A stretch of 9,173 nt of DNA from Devosiaceae bacterium (lineage in GTDB: Bacteria; Pseudomonadota; Alphaproteobacteria; Rhizobiales; Devosiaceae), in contig JAKISM010000100.1 of NCBI GenBank assembly GCA_021648585.1, positions 1-9,173 on the forward strand, in the 5' to 3' direction. A program made the position numbers and the translations under genes. A model generated the notes under the pieces. That model was not told where the DNA came from, ran no database searches, and saw nothing but the letters and a program-made list of their open reading frames with translations. This document shows, piece after piece, positions 6,104 through 9,173 of the stretch (positions are counted from its first letter, which is position 1; each line of letters starts with the position of its first letter).

Positions 6104-6124
6104 CGCCCCTCTTTTGAAGGGGCG
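6104..6124. terminator. Bidirectional hairpin terminator between the SDHAF4 and DUF2852 genes
   Basis: CGCCCCT (6104-6110) and AGGGGCG (6118-6124) form a 7-bp GC-rich stem with a 7-nt loop. On the minus strand it is followed by TTTATTTTT, a good tail for ending the DUF2852 transcript. On the plus strand it is followed by CTATTTT, weaker. It begins 10 bp after the SDHAF4-like stop codon. Confidence 0.75.
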
Positions 6125-6131
6125 CTATTTT

Positions 6132-6166
6132 GAAAATAATCATTGGAGGGGGGATAGATTATTTTC
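6132..6166. repeat. 10-bp inverted repeat just after the DUF2852 stop
   Basis: GAAAATAATC (6132-6141) and GATTATTTTC (6157-6166) are perfect complements around a 15-nt G-rich loop containing six consecutive G. It ends 1 bp before the DUF2852 stop codon. No T run follows on the minus strand; it probably acts as a 3' mRNA stem in tandem with the GC-rich terminator. Confidence 0.5.
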
Positions 6167-6167
6167 G

Positions 6168-6611
6168 TTATTTGGTTTTTTTAGTTTTCGCACTTGTAGT
6201 GCTGTCAGAAAAATTATCATCTTGCTGGCTTCGAGAATCCATATAACGATCAAATTCTTCACGATCTCTTGCCTTTTGCAAATTGTCCATATAATCAGAA
6301 AACTCATTTACTTCTTTATCAAGGCGGCGGCGTTCTTCGTCCAAACGTCTAAATTGCTCATCACGATATTCATCAAATGCTTCATTACCGCTTGAATTAC
6401 TACGACCTTTATAATGGCGCTTTTGTTTTCTCGCCCATTCTTTTTTTCCATCGACCCACTTTTCAGCTTTTTCAGCAGAGCCGCCAAAATTTTCGCCCCA
6501 AATAATATAGGCTAACATGCCCAAGCCTAGCGGCCACCATAAGATGAAGCCAAACACCATTAATGCTATGCTAAAAAATGACCATCTGGGTTTAATAATT
6601 GCAGTACTCAT
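6168..6611 (-). CDS. DUF2852 small membrane protein
   Basis: 147 residues, function unknown. One hydrophobic segment (about 12-38, rich in Trp, Phe, Gly and Leu, containing FILWWPLGLGMLAYIIWG) should span the inner membrane. After NFGGSAEKAEKW comes a strongly basic stretch (about 56-70), then a long charged helix (about 78-127), rich in Asp, Glu and Arg, that looks like a coiled coil. The tail is Ser/Thr/Lys-rich and disordered. The W-PLG-GMLAYIIWG core followed by a FDEYR-type helix is the pattern I know as DUF2852 in Rhizobiales. The positive-inside rule puts the C-terminal part in the cytoplasm. AGGAG (plus-strand 6619-6623) lies 7 nt before the ATG and fixes the start. It is monocistronic, divergent from metY and convergent with the SDHAF4-like gene. 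Confidence 0.8.
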   Translation of the reverse strand: MSTAIIKPRWSFFSIALMVFGFILWWPLGLGMLAYIIWGENFGGSAEKAEKWVDGKKEWARKQKRHYKGRSNSSGNEAFDEYRDEQFRRLDEERRRLDKEVNEFSDYMDNLQKARDREEFDRYMDSRSQQDDNFSDSTTSAKTKKTK

Positions 6612-6707
6612 CTATTGTCTCCTAATGTTTCTTGTCTCTTCTTTGTCGAACAATACAGATATGGGAAGAGTAAATGGACAATCAAGTTAAAAAAATTAAT
6701 TTTTTAC

Positions 6708-6728
6708 ACTTGAAATTGAAATTCAAGT
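6708..6728. promoter_or_regulatory. Dyad-symmetric operator candidate upstream of metY
   Basis: ACTTGAA (6708-6714) and TTCAAGT (6722-6728) are perfect complements 7 bp apart. An internal TTGAA-A-TTCAA (6716-6726) overlaps the right arm. The TGAA/TTCA half-sites recall LysR-type boxes such as E. coli MetR (TGAA-N5-TTCA), but the gap here is 7. It lies about 165 bp from the metY start and about 100 bp from the DUF2852 start. Confidence 0.3.
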
Positions 6729-6862
6729 TTCTAGTGCAAACTCTATATTTCAATTATTATTGCTAATAATCACCCAAAAATTAGGTTTTTATTTCTAGTT
6801 GGGATTATTTTCAAAAAACAATTTCGTAATTCTTATAGCAACGGGTGTGATAAAAGTATAAA

Positions 6863-6883
6863 CTTGTTTTAGACAAAAACGAG
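6863..6883 (+). promoter_or_regulatory. Hairpin covering the metY ribosome binding site
   Basis: CTTGTTTT (6863-6870) can pair with AAAACGAG (6876-6883) around a 5-nt loop, 8 bp including one G-U pair. The Shine-Dalgarno GAGGG (6881-6885), 8 nt before the ATG, is partly inside the 3' arm. The stem is AT-rich and so only moderately stable. It may tune metY translation or form part of a larger leader structure. Confidence 0.4.
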
Positions 6884-6893
6884 GGATAATAAT

Positions 6894-8165
6894 ATGAAAC
6901 TAGAAACACTTGCATTACATCACGGTTATAAATCAGAAGAAACTACAAAATCTGCTGCCGTTCCTATTTATCAAACCACTAGCTATACATTTGATGATAC
7001 GCAACATGGCGCAGATCTATTTGATCTTAAAGTTGCGGGTAATATTTATACTCGAATTATGAACCCAACAACATCTGTTTTAGAGCAAAGACTAGCTGAA
7101 ATGGAGGGCGGTATTGGCGCTCTTGGTGTGGCGTCGGGAATGTCAGCAATTACTTATGCAATAGAAACTATTGCGCAAGCTGGTGATAATATTATCTCAA
7201 CATCGCAACTATATGGCGGCACGTATAATCTTTTCAAACATAGTTTTCCTAAACAAGGAATTGATGTTCGTATGATTTCTTATGATGAGTTCGATAAAAT
7301 TGAAAATCTTATTGATGATAAAACTAGGGCGATTTTTTGCGAGTCAATCGGCAATCCTTTAGGAAATATTGTTGATATAGAGGAATTGGCAAAAATTGCA
7401 CATAAACATGGCGTGCCTTTAATTGTTGATAATACTGTTGCTACTCCTTATTTATGTCGCCCGTTTGATTATGGTGCAGATATTGTTGTTCATTCGCTAA
7501 CTAAATATATTGGTGGGCACGGCAATTCTATTGGTGGTATTATTATTGATAGTGGCAAATTTGATTGGGTAAAAAACAAGCAACGTTTCGCTATCCTTAA
7601 TGAGCCTGACCCATCTTATCATGGTGTTATTTATACTGAGGCATTGGGCGAGGCTGCCTATATTGGTCGGGCACGGGTTGTGCCTTTACGTAATAAAGGT
7701 GCAGCAATTTCTCCGATGAATTCATTTTTAATTTTACAGGGGCTAGAAACATTGGGACTTCGTATGGAGCGCCATTGTGAAAATGCGCTTGCGGTTGCCA
7801 AATGGCTTGAAAAACACCCTAAAGTTACATGGGTGAATTATGCAGGTCTTAGCGATAGTCCATTTAATAAAGTTGCCAACAAAATCACTAAAGGTCATGC
7901 CTCTGGCATTTTAAGTTTTGGTATTCAGGGAGGCAAACAAGCTGGTGCTAATTTTATTGATGCGCTAGAATTAATATTGCGCCTTGTTAATATTGGTGAT
8001 GCAAAATCGCTTGCTTGCCATCCAGCTTCAACTACCCATCGCCAGCTTAATGAAGATGAGCTTAAAAGCGCTGGGGTTAGTGAAGATTTGGTGCGAATTT
8101 CTGTTGGTATTGAGCATAAGGACGATATTATTGCAGATATTTCTCAAGCGCTTGAAAAGGCATAG
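6894..8165 (+). CDS. metY: O-acetylhomoserine sulfhydrylase (aminocarboxypropyltransferase)
   Basis: PLP enzyme of the Cys/Met metabolism family; it joins O-acetylhomoserine with sulfide to give homocysteine, the direct-sulfhydrylation route to methionine. 423 residues; the longer form and its inserts are typical of MetY rather than of MetB or MetZ (about 380-400). Visible: YTRIMNPT (52-59) with the phosphate-contacting Tyr and Arg, VASGMSAI (79-86), DNTVATPY (179-186) with the cofactor-ring Asp, and VHSLTKYIGGHG with the Schiff-base lysine at 204. The C-terminus has SLACHPASTTHRQL and VRISVGIEHKDDI, carrying the substrate-binding Arg. GAGGG precedes the ATG by 8 nt. It is monocistronic, and a strong terminator follows. 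Activity on O-succinylhomoserine or sulfur donors other than sulfide cannot be excluded from sequence. Confidence 0.93.
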   Translation: MKLETLALHHGYKSEETTKSAAVPIYQTTSYTFDDTQHGADLFDLKVAGNIYTRIMNPTTSVLEQRLAEMEGGIGALGVASGMSAITYAIETIAQAGDNIISTSQLYGGTYNLFKHSFPKQGIDVRMISYDEFDKIENLIDDKTRAIFCESIGNPLGNIVDIEELAKIAHKHGVPLIVDNTVATPYLCRPFDYGADIVVHSLTKYIGGHGNSIGGIIIDSGKFDWVKNKQRFAILNEPDPSYHGVIYTEALGEAAYIGRARVVPLRNKGAAISPMNSFLILQGLETLGLRMERHCENALAVAKWLEKHPKVTWVNYAGLSDSPFNKVANKITKGHASGILSFGIQGGKQAGANFIDALELILRLVNIGDAKSLACHPASTTHRQLNEDELKSAGVSEDLVRISVGIEHKDDIIADISQALEKA

Positions 8166-8188
8166 TTGCTGTTTTGGCGGATTCACAC

Positions 8189-8248
8189 TTGTCACTCTGA
8201 ACGCTAGTGAAGAGTCTTAAGATGTTTCGGCTTCGATCAACATGACAA
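8189..8248. repeat. Degenerate 60-bp intergenic palindromic repeat
   Basis: Starts TTGTCA (8189-8194) and ends TGACAA (8243-8248), with an exact 8-bp palindrome TCTTAAGA (8215-8222) at the centre. Arms between are only partly complementary (about 16 of 28 positions). The pattern TTGTCACTCTGAACGC...GTGAAGAGTCTTAAGA...TTCGGCTTCGATCA resembles, from memory, the dispersed palindromes of the GTCATTCTGAGCG-AGCGAAGAATC type found between genes in many bacteria. It would be an old, decayed copy, 23 bp after the metY stop. Confidence 0.5.
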
Positions 8249-8281
8249 TTTTGACTACGTCTCAGCATAACATCGCTTTTA

Positions 8282-8314
8282 AAAAAGCCGCGCTAAATAT
8301 TAGCGCGGCTTTTT
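8282..8314. terminator. Strong bidirectional intrinsic terminator between metY and the chemotaxis gene
   Basis: A perfect 15-bp inverted repeat (8282-8296 and 8300-8314) with a 3-nt loop. The core is GCCGCGC/GCGCGGC, flanked by A5 on the left and T5 on the right, so each strand has a GC stem followed by a T run. It lies between convergent genes, about 115 bp after metY and 19 bp after the stop codon of the chemotaxis gene. Confidence 0.95.
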
Positions 8315-8333
8315 AATTTTAAAGATAAATAAA

Positions 8334-9173
8334 TTAAGCAGCGGCAACTTTTGATAAAAACTCATCAACTGTTTTTCTTAAACTATCAGCCTGTTGCGAA
8401 ACGCCCTCTGATGCTTCAAGAACCTGCGCCGCACTTGCATTGGTTTCCCCGACAGAAGTAGTAACAATTTCCATAGAGCCAACAACTTGTTTTGTGCCAC
8501 TTGCAGCTTGTGCCACAGATTGAGAAATTTCAGCGGTGGCTGCGCCCTGCTGTTCAACCGCTGAAGCAATAGAAGCAGTATAAGAATTAACTTCTGCCAT
8601 TGTGCGAGTTATTTCTTCAATCGCTGAAACCGCATCGGAAGTTGAGTTTTGAATATCAGCAATTTGCGCCGAGATTTCCTCTGTTGCAGTTGCAGTTTGA
8701 TTGGCAAGGCTTTTAACTTCTGACGCCACAACCGCAAACCCCTTTCCAGCCTCCCCAGCCCGTGCCGCTTCAATAGAAGTATTAAGCGCCAATAAGTTGG
8801 TTTGCTCGGCAATATCTTGAATAAGCGAAATAACATCGCCAATTTTTTGTGCCGCATCAGCAAGTGCTGTTACTTTTTCATTAGTAGAATTTGCAGCTTT
8901 ATTAGCATCATTAACAATCGAATTTGTCTTTGATACTTGGCGAGATATTTCTTCAATCGAGGCTGCTAATTGCTCAGCGGCCGCTGCCACTGCTTGCACA
9001 TTTTCAGAAGCTGATTGCGATGAATTTGCCGCTTCATTCGCTTGGCCTGAAGTATTATTAGCAATGGTGGTTAATGTGTTAGCGGTTGAGCTCATTTGTG
9101 TCGCATTGCTTGATACTGCCTCAAGTGCCTCGCCGACTTGATCTCTAAATGTGCCGATTAAATGATCAACTTG
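8334..9173 (-). CDS. Methyl-accepting chemotaxis protein, C-terminal signalling domain (gene cut by window edge)
   Basis: The frame is open through the right edge, giving 279 visible residues; the ATG at 9095 is internal. Alanine- and serine-rich heptad repeats form the long antiparallel coiled coil of a chemoreceptor. The conserved hairpin tip that contacts CheA and CheW is unmistakable: VISLIQDIAEQTNLLALN, then SIEAARAGEAGKGFAVVASEVKSLA (about visible residues 114-157). Typical receptors have N-A-T/S-I-E at the tip; here it is NTSIEAAR. The start of the visible part (VDHLIGTFRDQVGEALEAV) resembles the segment just after a HAMP domain. The end is KVAAA, with no CheR-binding NWETF-type pentapeptide. 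Sensor domain, membrane segments and ligand are outside the window, so it cannot be assigned to a signal. Its presence implies a motile or chemotactic organism. Confidence 0.93.
   Translation of the reverse strand, partial: QVDHLIGTFRDQVGEALEAVSSNATQMSSTANTLTTIANNTSGQANEAANSSQSASENVQAVAAAAEQLAASIEEISRQVSKTNSIVNDANKAANSTNEKVTALADAAQKIGDVISLIQDIAEQTNLLALNTSIEAARAGEAGKGFAVVASEVKSLANQTATATEEISAQIADIQNSTSDAVSAIEEITRTMAEVNSYTASIASAVEQQGAATAEISQSVAQAASGTKQVVGSMEIVTTSVGETNASAAQVLEASEGVSQQADSLRKTVDEFLSKVAAA

Larger units (their letters stand above)
6612..6893. other. Divergent spacer between the DUF2852 gene and metY
   Basis: 282 bp of very AT-rich DNA, no ORF or RNA gene recognised. It holds a 16-bp A/T palindrome (6690-6705), the TTGAA/TTCAA dyad (6708-6728), a small AT hairpin (6756-6770) and the metY leader hairpin (6863-6883). 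A possible metY -10 is TATAAA (6857-6862) but no matching -35 is visible. For the DUF2852 gene a weak TTGATT-N18-TATCTG on the minus strand is the best I can offer. I looked for a SAM-II riboswitch, common before methionine genes in this group, and could not build its pseudoknot. Confidence 0.5.

Noticed and set aside
6060..6395. 111-codon plus-strand open frame opposite the DUF2852 gene
   Set aside because: It overlaps the end of the SDHAF4-like gene, runs through the terminator and antisense to a gene with a good ribosome site, and has no recognisable domain.
6687..6699. CtrA box (TTAA-N7-TTAA)
   Set aside because: Two TTAA motifs occur but are 5 bp apart, not 7, in an A/T palindrome.
6780..6893. 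SAM-II or SAM-V riboswitch before metY
   Set aside because: GTGATAAAAGTATAAA resembles the 3' part of SAM-II superficially, but the required P1 stem with a loop of about 20 nt is missing; the only pairing partner (CACCC at 6771) is about 70 nt away.
8378..8863. Short minus-strand frames inside the chemotaxis gene
   Set aside because: Alternative-frame shadows of the repetitive Ala/Ser-rich coiled-coil coding sequence.
9093..9095. ATG at 9095 as the start of a 253-residue chemotaxis protein
   Set aside because: The same frame continues upstream to the window edge with sequence typical of the post-HAMP segment; the gene is simply truncated by the window.

Overview
The window suggests a low-GC (roughly 35-40% GC by eye), free-living or only mildly reduced alphaproteobacterium, most likely of the Hyphomicrobiales (Rhizobiales) or a nearby order. 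The clearest marker is gcrA, a cell-cycle regulator largely confined to Alphaproteobacteria. A DUF1674/SDHAF4 protein, a DUF2852 membrane protein and a next-door rsmB/purH pair fit the same assignment. No tRNA, rRNA, CRISPR array or transposase gene was seen.

Layout. Positions 1-1723 carry, on the minus strand, argD and the 5' part of argF, overlapping by 8 bp and read from a near-consensus sigma70 promoter at 1793-1821. A 384-bp divergent region follows, then gcrA on the plus strand. gcrA meets purH tail to tail with only 3 bp between the stop codons. purH and rsmB lie on the minus strand, separated by a 118-bp gap holding a strong 9-bp inverted repeat. Upstream of rsmB is a 172-bp near-palindrome (5697-5868) with 27-bp perfect terminal arms. 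Each arm carries an outward-facing TATAAT box, one facing rsmB and the other facing the small SDHAF4-like gene at 5908-6093. A Fur-box-like sequence sits just outside the right arm. The SDHAF4-like gene converges on a DUF2852 gene across a GC-rich hairpin terminator. After a 282-bp divergent spacer comes metY, followed by a degenerate intergenic palindromic repeat, a strong bidirectional terminator, and the C-terminal signalling half of a methyl-accepting chemotaxis protein that runs off the right edge.

The genes are mostly housekeeping: arginine biosynthesis (argD, argF), last steps of IMP synthesis (purH), 16S rRNA methylation (rsmB), succinate dehydrogenase maturation, methionine/homocysteine synthesis (metY), cell-cycle transcription (gcrA) and chemotaxis. 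I see no new multigene system. The most interesting material is non-coding: the MITE-like palindrome that seems to supply divergent promoters, the iron-box-like site beside it, the leader hairpins of argD and metY, and the degenerate repeat after metY.
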